From: Seongchinamella sediminis
Lineage (GTDB): Bacteria > Pseudomonadota > Gammaproteobacteria > Pseudomonadales > Halieaceae
DNA: 64,000 nucleotides
Assembly: GCF_003457605.1 (NCBI RefSeq)
Contig: NZ_QRAN01000017.1
Span: forward strand, 35,386 to 99,385
Direction: 5' to 3'
Under the pieces are notes generated by a model. It was not told where the DNA came from, made no database searches, and worked only from the letters and a program-made list of their open reading frames with translations. The position numbers and the translations under genes are program-made. Positions 1 through 9,614 of this stretch are shown here, piece after piece (position 1 is the first letter of the stretch; each line of letters begins with the position of its first letter).

Positions 1-25
1 CGAGTCAAAAGCACACCTGTAATCT

Positions 26-1294
26 ATGAATCTTACTGACCTGAAAACCAAACCCACCCAGGAACTCATCGACATCGCCAAGGATATGGGCCTGGACAAC
101 ATGGCCCGCTCCCGCAAGCAGGACATCATCTTCGCCATCCTCAAGCGACACGCCAAAAGCGGCGAGGACATTTACGGTGACGGGGTGCTGGAAATTCTTC
201 AGGACGGTTTCGGATTCCTGCGCAGCGCAGACAGTTCCTACCTGGCGGGCCCGGACGACATTTACGTCTCACCCAGCCAGATTCGCCGCTTCAACCTGCG
301 CACCGGCGATACCATCTCCGGCAAGATTCGCCCGCCCAAGGACAGCGAGCGCTACTTCGCCCTGCTCAAGGTCGGCGAGATCAACTTCAGCAAGCCGGAA
401 AACGCCAAGCACAAGATCCTGTTTGAAAACCTCACCCCGCTATTCCCCGACGAGCGCCTGACCCTGGAGAAAGGCAACGGCAGTTCCGAGGACCTCACCG
501 GCCGTATCATCGACCTGGTGGCTCCCATCGGCAAAGGCCAGCGCGGCCTGCTGGTAGCGCCGCCCAAGGCCGGCAAGACCATCATGATGCAGAACATCGC
601 CCAGGCCATCATCAGCAACAGCCCCGAGTGCTACATTATCGTGCTGTTGATCGACGAGCGCCCGGAAGAGGTCACCGAGATGCAGCGCTCGGTGGGCGCC
701 CGCGGCGCCGAAGTCGTGGCCTCGACTTTCGACGAACCGCCCTCGCGTCATGTGCAGGTGGCGGACATGGTGATTGAAAAGGCCAAGCGGCTAGTGGAAC
801 ACAAGAAAGACGTGGTCATCCTGCTGGACTCCATCACCCGCCTCGCCCGCGCCTACAACACGGTTATCCCCTCCTCCGGCAAGGTACTCACCGGCGGTGT
901 CGATGCCCACGCCCTGGAACGCCCCAAGCGTTTCTTCGGCGCGGCCCGTAACATCGAGGAAGGCGGCAGCCTGTCAATCATTGCCACCGCGTTGATCAAT
1001 ACCGGTTCCAAGATGGACGAGGTGATCTACGAGGAATTCAAGGGCACCGGCAACATGGAGCTGCACCTGGATCGCAAGGTCGCGGAAAAACGCGTTTACC
1101 CGGCCATCAACATCCGCTCTTCCGGGACCCGCCGCGAGGAACTGCTCACCGGGGAAGAGGAACTGCAGCGCATGTGGATCCTGCGCAAGCTGCTCCACGG
1201 CATGGAGGACCTCCCCGCCATCGAGTTCCTCATCGACAAGCTCAAGGACACCAAGACCAACGACGAGTTCTTCATGTCGATGAAGCGCAAGTAA
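26..1294 (+). CDS. rho: Transcription termination factor Rho
   Basis: Hexameric RNA helicase that ends transcription at Rho-dependent sites in the cytoplasm. The 422-residue product has the usual family length. It shows the Rho N-terminal helical domain (about 1-45), the cold-shock-like RNA-binding fold with the RNP motif GFGFLR (61-66), and the ATPase domain with Walker A PPKAGKT (179-185) and the [11 protein letters not shown] stretch of the RecA-like core. The ATG start at 26 gives the normal N-terminus MNLTDLK. ubiD follows on the same strand after a repeat-rich gap, the rho-ubiD order known from Pseudomonas. Nothing is truncated. Confidence 0.98.
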   Translation: MNLTDLKTKPTQELIDIAKDMGLDNMARSRKQDIIFAILKRHAKSGEDIYGDGVLEILQDGFGFLRSADSSYLAGPDDIYVSPSQIRRFNLRTGDTISGKIRPPKDSERYFALLKVGEINFSKPENAKHKILFENLTPLFPDERLTLEKGNGSSEDLTGRIIDLVAPIGKGQRGLLVAPPKAGKTIMMQNIAQAIISNSPECYIIVLLIDERPEEVTEMQRSVGARGAEVVASTFDEPPSRHVQVADMVIEKAKRLVEHKKDVVILLDSITRLARAYNTVIPSSGKVLTGGVDAHALERPKRFFGAARNIEEGGSLSIIATALINTGSKMDEVIYEEFKGTGNMELHLDRKVAEKRVYPAINIRSSGTRREELLTGEEELQRMWILRKLLHGMEDLPAIEFLIDKLKDTKTNDEFFMSMKRK

Positions 1295-1330
1295 CTGCGC
1301 TTCTCCCCCTCTCTGTCATCCCGACGAACC

Positions 1331-1416
1331 AGGTGAATTGCGCTGAAAGCGCAAGAGAGGGTGCCCTGGGGTAATAGGTGAATTGCGCTGAAAGCGCAAG
1401 AGAGGGTGTCCTGGGG
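1331..1416. repeat. Two tandem 41-bp hairpin repeats downstream of rho
   Basis: Units 1331-1371 and 1376-1416 are identical except for one base and are separated by TAAT. Each begins AGGTGAATTGCGCTG and contains the inverted repeat TTGCGCT-GAA-AGCGCAA (first copy 1338-1354). They look like dispersed extragenic palindromes. They lie about 40 bases past the rho stop and lack a T-tract, so they are not a classical terminator, though they may protect the 3' end of the mRNA. Confidence 0.85.
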
Positions 1417-1484
1417 CAAGCGGGGATCCAGAGTCTTTTCAATCGAACCCTGGTTGTTCTTTGCTTTGATCGTCGCACCCGCGC

Positions 1485-1856
1485 GGCTGTATATGGGTGT
1501 CGGTGACCGTCAAAAAGCGTACGTCCATGTACAGACTCGGCTGCAGCCATCCATGGCTGCAGACGTCCCCGCCACCCATATACAGCCCCACGGGTGCTAC
1601 CATCGAAGTTGCGGCAGGGTGAGTTCAGTTGCTTCCGTATTTGTTCGCCGCCATCGCCTCATGGTGGTTACGAACTCTTACCGGGCTCCTGAAACGACAG
1701 AGCGCCCTATTTCGTTCACGACGATAAACCAAGTCTCTCCTGGCCCTGACCCTCGCTCGATAGAGCCACAGGGTAGCTGGTGTTTCCTTCCGGGGGCGTC
1801 TGCGCACAGGACGTGCGCAGCCGAGTCTGTACATGGACGTACGCTTTTTGACGGTC
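1485..1856. repeat. Nested inverted-repeat element with 40-bp perfect arms
   Basis: A perfect 40-bp inverted repeat pairs 1505-1544 with 1817-1856 (arm begins GACCGTCAAAAAGCGTACGT). Inside and around it are a 10-bp-arm palindrome at 1541-1562 (CTGCAGCCAT-CC-ATGGCTGCAG), a 15-bp pair at 1485-1499 / 1573-1587 (GGCTGTATATGGGTG and its complement), and TGCGCAC/GTGCGCA at 1801-1819. Two complete or partial copies of an extragenic palindromic element in opposite orientation would produce this. No coding capacity is evident. Confidence 0.85.
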
Positions 1857-1979
1857 CTCGGAAGGAAAGATCAGCTGGCCTGTGGCGGGCCGTAAAGCCC
1901 CTCAGCGCGAGGCCAGCATTGCGAAGACGAAAACCAGCGTGTAGTGTCACCCCACACCAAGGCCTGGAACAAAGAGCGC

Positions 1980-3467
1980 GTGAAATACAAAGACCTCCGC
2001 GAATTCATCGCCGAACTGGAATGCCGCGGCGAACTGGTGCGGATACAAACCGAAGTGGACCCCAATCTCGAGATGACCGAGATCGCCGACCGCACCCTGC
2101 GCGCCGGCGGCCCCGCACTGCTGTTTGAGAACCCCAAAGGTTACGACACCCCAGTGCTGGCCAACCTGTTCGGCACCGAGCAGCGGGTGGCGCTGGGCAT
2201 GGGCCAGGACAACATCTCCGCCCTGCGCGAGATTGGGGAACTGCTCGCGTACCTGCGCCAGCCCGATCCCCCGAAGGGCATGCGCGACCTGGTGGACAAG
2301 GCACCCTTACTGAAACAGGTACTGAATATGGGCCCGTCCACGGTGCGCAACCCGCCCTGCCAGTACCACGCGAAAACCGGGGCCGAGGTTGATCTCTACC
2401 GGTTGCCGATCCAGACCTGCTGGCCCGGCGACGCCGGGCCGCTGGTGACCTGGCCGCTGGTCATTACCCGCGGCCCGGAAAAAGAACGGCAGAACCTGGG
2501 CATTTACCGCATGCAGTTGATTGGCAGGAACAAGCTGATCATGCGCTGGCTGTCGCACCGGGGTGGTGCCCTGGACTACCGCGACTGGCAGCTGCAGCAC
2601 CCGGGCAAGCGCTACCCGGTGGCGGTGGCCCTGGGGGCGGACCCGGCCACTACCCTGGGCGCGGTCACGCCAGTGCCGGACGGTATCTCCGAGTACGCTT
2701 TTGCCGGCCTGTTGCGGGGCAGCAAAACCGAGGTGGCGGAGTGTTACACCAGCCTGTGCCGGGAGCACGGCCTGCAGGTACCTGCCAGTGCCGAGTACAT
2801 CCTGGAGGGCTACCTGGAGCCAGGCGAAGAGGCCGATGAGGGGCCGTTCGGCGACCACACCGGTTACTACAACGAGGTGGAGCGCTTCCCGGTATTCACG
2901 GTGGCGGCGATAACCCACCGCGAGTCACCGATTTACCACAGCACCTATACCGGCAGGCCACCGGACGAACCCGCGGTGCTGGGCGTCGCGCTCAACGAGG
3001 TATTCGTGCCCCTGCTGCAGAAGCAGTTTCCGGAAATCAGCGACTTTTACCTGCCGCCGGAGGGCTGTTCCTACCGCATGGCGGTGGTGACCATGCGCAA
3101 GGAGTATCCCGGCCATGCCAAGCGGGTCATGCTGGGCGTATGGTCCTTCCTGCGCCAGTTCATGTACACCAAGTTTGTCATTGTCACTGACGAGGACGTC
3201 AACGCCAGGGATTGGAACGATGTCATCTGGGCCATGACCACGCGCATGGATCCGCAACGGGACTGCGTGTTTATCGACAACACCCCCATCGACTACCTGG
3301 ATTTCGCCTCGCCAGTGGCTGGCCTGGGTTCCAAGGTCGGCTTTGACGCCACCAACAAGTGGCCGGGGGAAACCGATCGCGAGTGGGGGGTCCCCATTGC
3401 CATGGACGCATCGGTCAAGCAGCGAGTGGACGATATCTGGCCCGAGCTGGGGATTGATCCGGACTGA
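1980..3467 (+). CDS. ubiD: UbiD, 4-hydroxy-3-polyprenylbenzoate decarboxylase
   Basis: prFMN-dependent decarboxylase of ubiquinone biosynthesis. Cytoplasmic; 495 residues from the GTG at 1980, close to the family length. Family signatures are visible along the chain: [18 protein letters not shown] near the N-terminus, then [51 protein letters not shown] and [13 protein letters not shown]. The start at 1980 (MKYKDLREF) matches the N-terminus of homologues; an in-frame GTG at 1944 would add 12 atypical residues. It needs prFMN from UbiX, which is not in this window. It converges on hemY. Confidence 0.97.
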   Translation: MKYKDLREFIAELECRGELVRIQTEVDPNLEMTEIADRTLRAGGPALLFENPKGYDTPVLANLFGTEQRVALGMGQDNISALREIGELLAYLRQPDPPKGMRDLVDKAPLLKQVLNMGPSTVRNPPCQYHAKTGAEVDLYRLPIQTCWPGDAGPLVTWPLVITRGPEKERQNLGIYRMQLIGRNKLIMRWLSHRGGALDYRDWQLQHPGKRYPVAVALGADPATTLGAVTPVPDGISEYAFAGLLRGSKTEVAECYTSLCREHGLQVPASAEYILEGYLEPGEEADEGPFGDHTGYYNEVERFPVFTVAAITHRESPIYHSTYTGRPPDEPAVLGVALNEVFVPLLQKQFPEISDFYLPPEGCSYRMAVVTMRKEYPGHAKRVMLGVWSFLRQFMYTKFVIVTDEDVNARDWNDVIWAMTTRMDPQRDCVFIDNTPIDYLDFASPVAGLGSKVGFDATNKWPGETDREWGVPIAMDASVKQRVDDIWPELGIDPD

Positions 3468-3485
3468 ACAATCCCCCGGGGCGAC

Positions 3486-4736
3486 TCAACTCCCGGCCAG
3501 GCGGCGGGCGGCAGGGATGGTCGATTCCGGCATCGGCAGCTCGGGCAGCCCGGTCTCTTTCAGCTGCAGGCCCTCGCGATAGTAGGCCGCCGCTACCTTG
3601 GGTTCGCCCAGCGCCACCAGCAGGCGCCCCAGTTCGGCACAAACCTCGGCGCTGCGCTCCAGGCGATAACTGGACTCGAAATAATCCCGGGCCTTGCCCC
3701 ACAGTTTTTCCCGCGCCGCCAGCCGGCCCAGGCACAGCTGCAGCTGGGGGTCGTCGCGGTGGGCCGACAGCCAGCTTTCCGCCTGGGCCAGCTGCCGGGC
3801 GCTGTCCTCGCCGCGGACATAACCGAACTCGCGTACCAGCCTGGAGTCCCAGCTCTGCTTGAGGGCTCGCGGTATGACCTTCTCCGCAGCCGCGTGATTG
3901 CCTCCCTGCACCAGCAGGGCAACGTAACTGTGCAGTATTGCAGCGTCCTGCCTGAGCGCAGGCGGCATCTTTTGCCAGGCCTGGCGCAGTGCCTCGCCGC
4001 CGTCGTCGGCGGAGGCGCTGGCAGCCAGCATTTCGCTGTAAATCTCCCGCTCCAGGGCGTCCAGGGCGTCCGCGGACAGCACCTTGTACTTCCTCAGTTC
4101 CGGCAGCAGGGCGGCCAGCTCGGACCAGTCCCTGAGGCCGTAATAGGCGCGGTGCAGCAGGTCCAGCACATAGGGATGGCGACCGGCGTTGCGGCGGGCA
4201 CGCACCAGGGTGGCCAGCGCCTGTTCGAACTTGCCCGAGTGCAGGCGCAGCTCCGCCTGGGTCAACTCCACGGCGATACCCGCCTCGGACTCGGCGTCCT
4301 CCGCGGCCCCCAGGTACTCCCGCATCTTGTCCGGCTCGTTGAGGCGGTAACTGGCACGGGCCGACATCAGGTAGTTCACCAGCGGCGCCTCGCTGTTTTT
4401 GGCCCCGCGCAGCAGCTGGCGCCGCGCCCGGCTCCAGTTGCCCTCTATGTAGCTGATCATGCCACGGGTGGTCAGCCGGGAGGCGGCCCGGGCCCGGCGG
4501 CCACCGATCCAGCTGGCTAGTGATTGCTGGCCGCCCAGCAGCCGCCGGATCAGTCTCAGCAGCAGGTAAACCGCCAGGGTAAACAGTGCCAGCAGCACGA
4601 TACCCACCCAGAGGCTGGTCTCCAGGGTGTAGTTACCGTAGGCGATGAGCACATAGCCGGGATCGGTTTCGATCACGGCCACAATACCTACGCCCAGCAG
4701 CAGGGCGATCAGGACCAGGGCAAATAGTCGGCGCAT
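3486..4736 (-). CDS. hemY: HemY, haem biosynthesis-associated TPR protein
   Basis: Inner-membrane protein encoded at the end of hem operons; its exact role in protohaem synthesis is still debated. The 416-residue product has two N-terminal membrane segments (about 5-25 and 40-62) followed by a soluble, Ala/Leu/Arg-rich helical-repeat region of TPR type. The HemY_N signature around the membrane segments (ETDPGYVLIAYGNYTLETSL) is clear. It starts 3 bases after the hemX stop, so translation is probably coupled. It is the last gene of algZ-algR-hemC-hemD-hemX-hemY. Not to be confused with protoporphyrinogen oxidase, also called HemY in Bacillus. Confidence 0.95.
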   Translation of the reverse strand: MRRLFALVLIALLLGVGIVAVIETDPGYVLIAYGNYTLETSLWVGIVLLALFTLAVYLLLRLIRRLLGGQQSLASWIGGRRARAASRLTTRGMISYIEGNWSRARRQLLRGAKNSEAPLVNYLMSARASYRLNEPDKMREYLGAAEDAESEAGIAVELTQAELRLHSGKFEQALATLVRARRNAGRHPYVLDLLHRAYYGLRDWSELAALLPELRKYKVLSADALDALEREIYSEMLAASASADDGGEALRQAWQKMPPALRQDAAILHSYVALLVQGGNHAAAEKVIPRALKQSWDSRLVREFGYVRGEDSARQLAQAESWLSAHRDDPQLQLCLGRLAAREKLWGKARDYFESSYRLERSAEVCAELGRLLVALGEPKVAAAYYREGLQLKETGLPELPMPESTIPAARRLAGS

Positions 4737-4739
4737 GGC

Positions 4740-5966
4740 TTACTCGGCGCCTCCCTGTTGCCGACGCTGTTTCGCCGCTACGTCCAGAGCCCGCAGGGAG
4801 CGGCTCAGGTCAGGCATAACCACCTGCACCGTGCGCGATTCCAGCTGGTCGATTTCCCGTGACATGGCGCGGGCGGCAACCTCGTCGGTGTCAAAGAACT
4901 GGGCCACCCAGTGCTGGGAGCGCTGCAGGCTTTCCACGTACAGGGTCTGGTTGCCGGACAGCAGCGCCACCTGGGCCTGCTCCAGCAGCATGCGCAGGTT
5001 CTGCCGCACCAGCCCTTCCCACTGCGGGTCCATCAGCGCGTGCATAGGCACATCCCGGCGACGGATAACAATATAGTCAGACAGCTTGCGCGCCGCCTCC
5101 TCGTAGCCTCGCTCCAGCCGCACCTGCCAGTCATCCTCCTCCTGGCCGGCATCTGCGACCTGGTCTTCCTGTTCCGGCATCTGGAATATCACCAGGCTGT
5201 CAGCCTGCTCTATCAACGCCGACAGCCGCAGGTATATGCCTTCCACATCCACTTTTGGCACCGCGCGCAGGGCCGCCTGCTCGGCGGCAATGGCAGCGCG
5301 CACCTCGTGCATGGTCACGTCGTCCAGCTGCTGCAGGATACTGTCGGCACTGGCCAGCAGGACCAGGGCGGACTGCGTATCCCGGGCCATGATCACTCGC
5401 TGGTTTGCCAGTCGCAGCAGGTACTGGACCTCCGCCCGCAGCCAGCTCTGGTGGTCATTGGCGCTGAACGAGGCCAGGCGCTCGCCCTGGGTCTGCAGCT
5501 GCCGGGTCAGTTGCTCCAGCTGCTCGGACTGGCTGTCACTTTCACGCCGAAGCTGTTGCAACGCGGTCTGCAGACGTTCATCCAGGGTGCGCTCCAGCGA
5601 GCGCATGGCACCCTCAACGTCGACCTCCACCGGCGCCGCCGGAGCAGCCCGGGTTTCCAGTTCGGCAATGCGGCGCTTCAGGGTTTGCTCCCGCTCCATC
5701 CCCTGCATCACCGACCAGCCGGCGCCACCGCCAACCGCGAGCACCAGCACCAGGGCCAGCCAGCCGACCGCCGCAGAACCGCCGCCGGAGCCGGAGCCGG
5801 AATCGGAATCGGCAGCGGGCGCAGAGGCAGGTTCGGGAGCCGCTGCGGCTGCCGCCGTCGGCGCCGGCTCCGCCGCTTCAGTTACCGCCGCTGGTTGCCC
5901 CCCGCTGTTGTCATCGGAATCAGCCCGGGATTCATCGGCCTGCTGCTTGTTGTTGTTCTCACTCAC
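4740..5966 (-). CDS. hemX: HemX family membrane protein
   Basis: Inner-membrane protein of the hem operon, often mis-annotated as uroporphyrinogen-III methyltransferase although it has no methyltransferase motifs. The 408-residue product has a low-complexity Ala/Glu/Ser/Gly-rich cytoplasmic N-terminus, one membrane segment (about 67-87, VGWLALVLVLAVGGGAGWSV), a coiled-coil stretch rich in Leu/Gln/Glu/Arg (about 95-165) and a helical periplasmic domain carrying the LLRLANQRVIMARD motif typical of HemX. It lies 3 bases from the hemD stop and 3 from the hemY start, a tightly packed operon. Confidence 0.93.
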   Translation of the reverse strand: MSENNNKQQADESRADSDDNSGGQPAAVTEAAEPAPTAAAAAAPEPASAPAADSDSGSGSGGGSAAVGWLALVLVLAVGGGAGWSVMQGMEREQTLKRRIAELETRAAPAAPVEVDVEGAMRSLERTLDERLQTALQQLRRESDSQSEQLEQLTRQLQTQGERLASFSANDHQSWLRAEVQYLLRLANQRVIMARDTQSALVLLASADSILQQLDDVTMHEVRAAIAAEQAALRAVPKVDVEGIYLRLSALIEQADSLVIFQMPEQEDQVADAGQEEDDWQVRLERGYEEAARKLSDYIVIRRRDVPMHALMDPQWEGLVRQNLRMLLEQAQVALLSGNQTLYVESLQRSQHWVAQFFDTDEVAARAMSREIDQLESRTVQVVMPDLSRSLRALDVAAKQRRQQGGAE

Positions 5967-5969
5967 TCG

Positions 5970-6734
5970 CTAGTCTCCGGCTTGCCACTGCTGCAGGGCC
6001 TGCAGCATGGCTGCGTCCGAGGCGTTTGCCGCGGTTACCACGTTATCGAAACCTGCCTGTTGCGCCATTGCCGCCACCCGGGGCGAGGGCACAACCAGGC
6101 CTATATTCCTAAACTTAGTGGTTTCTTCGGCGCTAAGCAACGCCAGCATGTTGGCCAGCCCCTCACCACTGCTGATCAGCACCACCTCAATGGCCTCGTC
6201 ACGCAACAGCTGTGGCAGCCGCTCCGCTGCCAGTTGCGGACAGCGGCGCCGATAACAGGCCAGCTCATCCACCCGCGCCCCGCGCTTTGCCAGCGTCTCG
6301 CGCAGGGTGGCGCGACCGCCCTCGCCCTTGACGATCAGCACCCGCTGGTCCGCCACCGCCTGCAGCTGAGGCAGCAACAGCAGGGTTTCACTGTCCATTT
6401 TCTGGCCCGGGGTCAGCGGCGACAGGCCGCGTTCCCGCAGCATCCGCGCGGTGGCGTCGCCAATGGCGTACCAGTGGATACCGTCGGGCAGCTGCGGCCA
6501 GTAGTCGTCAATGCGCTCCATGCCAATGCGCACGGCATTGGTGCTGATAAAGATGACGTGCTGGTAGCGGTCCAGGTCCAGCAGTTGCTGGCGCTGCGCC
6601 GGGGCAAGCTGTTGCAGCGGCACCAGCTCCAGCAGCGGGCAGTGATGCAGTGGCCCGAAGCCCGCGGCCGCCAGCGCATCCAGCAGCGCTGCGCCCTGTC
6701 CGGCGGGGCGGGTAACCAGGACGCTAGTGGCCAT
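5970..6734 (-). CDS. hemD: Uroporphyrinogen-III synthase
   Basis: Cytosolic enzyme that cyclises hydroxymethylbilane to uroporphyrinogen III. I place the start at the ATG at 6734 ([10 protein letters not shown]), giving 254 residues, the normal size; the same frame is open further upstream but that part is a shadow of hemC. The start overlaps the hemC stop by 11 bases, which suggests translational coupling. The HemD fold is supported by the N-terminal [21 protein letters not shown], the FISTNAVR stretch, and the late [11 protein letters not shown]. HemD sequences are poorly conserved, so context adds weight. Confidence 0.93.
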   Translation of the reverse strand: MATSVLVTRPAGQGAALLDALAAAGFGPLHHCPLLELVPLQQLAPAQRQQLLDLDRYQHVIFISTNAVRIGMERIDDYWPQLPDGIHWYAIGDATARMLRERGLSPLTPGQKMDSETLLLLPQLQAVADQRVLIVKGEGGRATLRETLAKRGARVDELACYRRRCPQLAAERLPQLLRDEAIEVVLISSGEGLANMLALLSAEETTKFRNIGLVVPSPRVAAMAQQAGFDNVVTAANASDAAMLQALQQWQAGD

Positions 6735-7656
6735 AGACTTCGGCCAGAATCGCCTCTGCTCCCTGCGCCAGCAGGTCGTCGGCCACCGCCACGCCGAGCT
6801 GTTCGGCGTCCACCGGGTCGGCCTCACCTTCGGCGCGCAGGATCTCGCTGCCATCAGGCCTGCCCACCAGCCCCCGCAGGCGCAGCCGCCCCCCGGGCAG
6901 GTATTCGGCGTAACAGCCGATGGGCACCTGGCAGCCGCCATTGAGGCGCTGGTTCAGGGCCCGCTCGGCGAGCACCCGCCGCGCGCTGTCCTCATGGTGC
7001 AGGGGTTGCAGCAGCTGCAGAACCTCGGCATCGTCACTGCGCAACTCGATACCGACCGCGCCCTGCCCGCCCGCGGGCAGGGAATCATCGGGGTGAATAC
7101 TGGCGGCAATGCGGTCGGCGAAGCCCAGCCGCAGCAGGCCCGCGCTGGCCAGGATGATGGCGTCGTACTCACCGTCATCCAGCCTTCGCAAGCGGGTATT
7201 GACGTTACCGCGTAAAAAATTAACCTGCAGGTCGGGCCGGCGCGATCGCAGCTGGCACTCCCGACGCAGACTGGAAGTACCGACCACGGCACCGACGGGC
7301 AATTCGTCGATGCTTGCATAGCGATTGCTGACAAAGGCGTCGGTGGGATCCTCGCGCTCGCAGATTACCCCCAGGCCGAGGCCCTGCGGGAATTCCATGG
7401 GCACGTCCTTCATCGAGTGCACGGCGATATCGGCGCTGCCGTCCAGCAGCGCGGTCTCCAGTTCCTTGACGAACAGGCCCTTGCCGCCGACTTTCGCCAG
7501 CGGCACATCCAGCAGCTGGTCCCCGCGGGAGGTCATGCCCAGCAGCCTCACCCCCAGATCAGGGTGGGCGCGCTCGAGGGCGTCGCGAACAAATTCCGCC
7601 TGCCACATGGCAAGCGAGCTTTCCCTGGTGGCGATGGTCAGCGTGCGGGTGGACAT
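6724..7656 (-). CDS. hemC: Hydroxymethylbilane synthase (porphobilinogen deaminase)
   Basis: Polymerises four porphobilinogens to hydroxymethylbilane; cytosolic. 310 residues from the ATG at 7656 ([20 protein letters not shown]), preceded by an AGGAA ribosome site; an upstream in-frame ATG would add 16 residues foreign to the family. Visible motifs: [44 protein letters not shown] and the dipyrromethane-cofactor cysteine in [14 protein letters not shown]. It follows algR after about 70 bases and overlaps hemD, the arrangement known from Pseudomonas. Confidence 0.97.
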   Translation of the reverse strand: MSTRTLTIATRESSLAMWQAEFVRDALERAHPDLGVRLLGMTSRGDQLLDVPLAKVGGKGLFVKELETALLDGSADIAVHSMKDVPMEFPQGLGLGVICEREDPTDAFVSNRYASIDELPVGAVVGTSSLRRECQLRSRRPDLQVNFLRGNVNTRLRRLDDGEYDAIILASAGLLRLGFADRIAASIHPDDSLPAGGQGAVGIELRSDDAEVLQLLQPLHHEDSARRVLAERALNQRLNGGCQVPIGCYAEYLPGGRLRLRGLVGRPDGSEILRAEGEADPVDAEQLGVAVADDLLAQGAEAILAEVYGH

Positions 7657-7727
7657 GGGTGGGGGGTTCCTTGCGGTTGCGGGGCGGACAGGTTGACCGC
7701 GCATGATACCACCGCAGGGGCCGGGGT

Positions 7728-8453
7728 TCAGCGTCTGGCGAGTCGCTGCTTGACCTCCGCCAGGTGGCGCCGGCTGATGGCGGGCCGGACGTCAACTCCC
7801 TCTAGGACCACCTGCCAGGTGCCGTCGGGATTTTTCGCCAGCCGCTGGATATGCGCCAAGGCCACCAGCGCATTGCGATGAATGCGCAGGAAGCAGGCGG
7901 CAAACTCCTGCTCCAGGTCCTTCAGCGTATCGGGAATCAGCAACTCCCGCTCCGGAGTCATGGCAGTGACGTACTTCTGTTCGGCGAGAAAACAGCGCAC
8001 CTGCGCCACCGGCAGCGACTCCAGGCCACGGTGGGTCTGGCTGCTGACCGAACTGCGCGGCCCGTCATCGTTGCGCAGGGCCGCCAGCTGCACGCGATTG
8101 ACCCGGCCGGCACTGGCCAGCGCCTGCGCCAGTTCCGCCTCGCGTACCGGCTTGAGCAGGTAGGCCACAGCCTGGTGCTGCAGCGCCTGCAGCGCGTATT
8201 CGTCGTAGGCAGTGCAGAACACAATCGCCGGCGGCGATTCCAGCTGGTCCAGTTCCGCCGCCACCTCGATACCGTCCTTGCCCGGCATGCGGATATCCAG
8301 CAGCACCAGGTCCGGGTCTGCGCTCGCCGCCCGGGCCAGGGCCTCGTTACCGTCGGCCGCCTGCAGGCAGGTCGCCTGTGGCCGTATCCGGGCCACCAGG
8401 CGCAGCAGGCGCTCCCGGGCCAGCGGTTCGTCGTCAACCACCAGTATCTTCAC
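7728..8453 (-). CDS. algR: LytTR-family response regulator, AlgR type
   Basis: DNA-binding response regulator, 241 residues. The N-terminal receiver domain has the acidic pair D7-D8, the phospho-acceptor D53 in [10 protein letters not shown], and the KP motif in YLLKPV; a C-terminal LytTR domain (about 140-238) follows. In Pseudomonas AlgR controls alginate, twitching and virulence genes; the targets here are unknown. The start overlaps the stop of the kinase gene by ATGA, so both are co-translated. Position directly before hemC is the classic algZ-algR-hemC order. Confidence 0.94.
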   Translation of the reverse strand: MKILVVDDEPLARERLLRLVARIRPQATCLQAADGNEALARAASADPDLVLLDIRMPGKDGIEVAAELDQLESPPAIVFCTAYDEYALQALQHQAVAYLLKPVREAELAQALASAGRVNRVQLAALRNDDGPRSSVSSQTHRGLESLPVAQVRCFLAEQKYVTAMTPERELLIPDTLKDLEQEFAACFLRIHRNALVALAHIQRLAKNPDGTWQVVLEGVDVRPAISRRHLAEVKQRLARR

Positions 8454-9550
8454 AGCGGACTCCCCGGCGGATAACTGAGCTGCACCCGGAACAGTTGCTC
8501 TGAGGGGAAGGTTTGCAGGCTGGCGGCGGCACCGTAGGTCGCCTGCAGGCGCTGCTCCACATTGGCCAGTGCCAGCTGACTACCGCCGGGCCTCCTGCCG
8601 CCATCGGGTACCGGGTTTTCCAGCTCCGCGAACACCCGCTCACCATCATAGTCCAGGCCAATGCGGATACAGCCGCCCTCTGGCAGCCGGGCAATACCGT
8701 GATACACCGCGTTTTCCACCAGCGGCTGCAGGATCAGGCTGGGCATGGCTTGTTCGCCCGCCCGCTCCGCCACCTGCCACTGCACTGCCAGCCGCTCACC
8801 CAGCCGCAGCTGCTCGATACCGAGGTATAACTCGCACAGGCGAACCTCATCCGCCACCGTGGTCTGGCCCCGGCTTTCCTTCAGGCTGGCGCGGAACAGC
8901 TCAGACAGGTCCTCCACCGCCTGCTCGGCGGCCTGGGGCCGCGACGCAATCAGGCTGGCGATGCTATTCAGCGTATTGAACAGAAAATGCGGACGAATGC
9001 GCGAGCGCAGGGAATCCAGCCGCGCCTGCAGTTCCAGTTTTTCCTGCTGGCGCAACAGCTGCTGCAGGTAAAAATAACGCAGCACAATCCCGCCCATGAC
9101 CAGCGCCACCAGCTGGTTGCGCAGTATCCACCAGCCTCGCTCGGTGGTGCCGGCGAGGCGTGGGAACAGCTCCAGGGCGACGACGCTGGTTGCCGCGGTA
9201 ACCGCCAGGATCAGCCCCAGGCTGAACAGGGTCGCCAGCGGCAGGCTAAGGCGACTGAAGGGTTTCCGGCTCCAGCACAAAAACAGGGCCGAGACCAGTA
9301 CCACCCACTGCACGAACAGCGAACAGCGGGCGAACAGGTCCCAGTTGAAACGCGGCAGGTCGCTGCTGCCGAGGCTGTAAACCAGCACCAGCAGCTCCGC
9401 CAGCAGCACCATGACAAACACGGCCCGCGGCGCGCACAGGTCGGGAATGAAAAATTCCCCGGTCTCCGGTGGCCCCGGATTCCGTTCCCGCTCAGCCGGC
9501 ACAGGCTGCATGGACGCGCGCTGGTGAATACATAGCTGGTATACTTGCAT
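8450..9550 (-). CDS. algZ: Sensor histidine kinase, AlgZ/FimS type
   Basis: Membrane kinase partner of the adjacent AlgR-type regulator; 366 residues from the ATG at 9550, with GGTGA seven bases upstream. The alternative ATG at 9512 (MQPVPAERE) lacks a clear ribosome site. The [13 protein letters not shown] motif typical of AlgZ/FimS precedes at least four hydrophobic segments. The His_kinase domain has the phospho-acceptor box [16 protein letters not shown] and the N-box ENAVYHGI; the ATPase domain is of the short LytS type. The open frame extends upstream into argH but that part is antisense. argH diverges with only 64 bases between starts. Confidence 0.93.
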   Translation of the reverse strand: MQVYQLCIHQRASMQPVPAERERNPGPPETGEFFIPDLCAPRAVFVMVLLAELLVLVYSLGSSDLPRFNWDLFARCSLFVQWVVLVSALFLCWSRKPFSRLSLPLATLFSLGLILAVTAATSVVALELFPRLAGTTERGWWILRNQLVALVMGGIVLRYFYLQQLLRQQEKLELQARLDSLRSRIRPHFLFNTLNSIASLIASRPQAAEQAVEDLSELFRASLKESRGQTTVADEVRLCELYLGIEQLRLGERLAVQWQVAERAGEQAMPSLILQPLVENAVYHGIARLPEGGCIRIGLDYDGERVFAELENPVPDGGRRPGGSQLALANVEQRLQATYGAAASLQTFPSEQLFRVQLSYPPGSPL

Positions 9551-9614
9551 CCCTTTTTCACCCGGACAAGATAAAAAGTCACGCCGGAACGGCTTTTGCA
9601 CAACAGGACAGAGA

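Larger units (their letters stand above)
1295..1979. other. Non-coding gap rho-ubiD, rich in palindromic repeats
   Basis: About 685 bases without a credible gene. Open frames on both strands here have no recognisable protein character and run through inverted repeats. The gap holds two tandem hairpin units (1331-1416) and a nested set of inverted repeats (1485-1856), listed separately. The ubiD promoter must lie in its last part, but I could not choose a convincing -35/-10 pair. Confidence 0.7.

Noticed and set aside
1331..1416. Short CRISPR-like array
   Set aside because: Only two units, a 4-base spacer and no further repeats; they are hairpin repeats, not CRISPR.
1406..2128. 240-codon open frame on the plus strand across the repeat region
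   Set aside because: Runs through perfect inverted repeats and into the ubiD start in another frame; composition is not protein-like.
4911..6944. 677-codon open frame on the plus strand
   Set aside because: Antisense to hemX and hemD, low-complexity composition, no family features.
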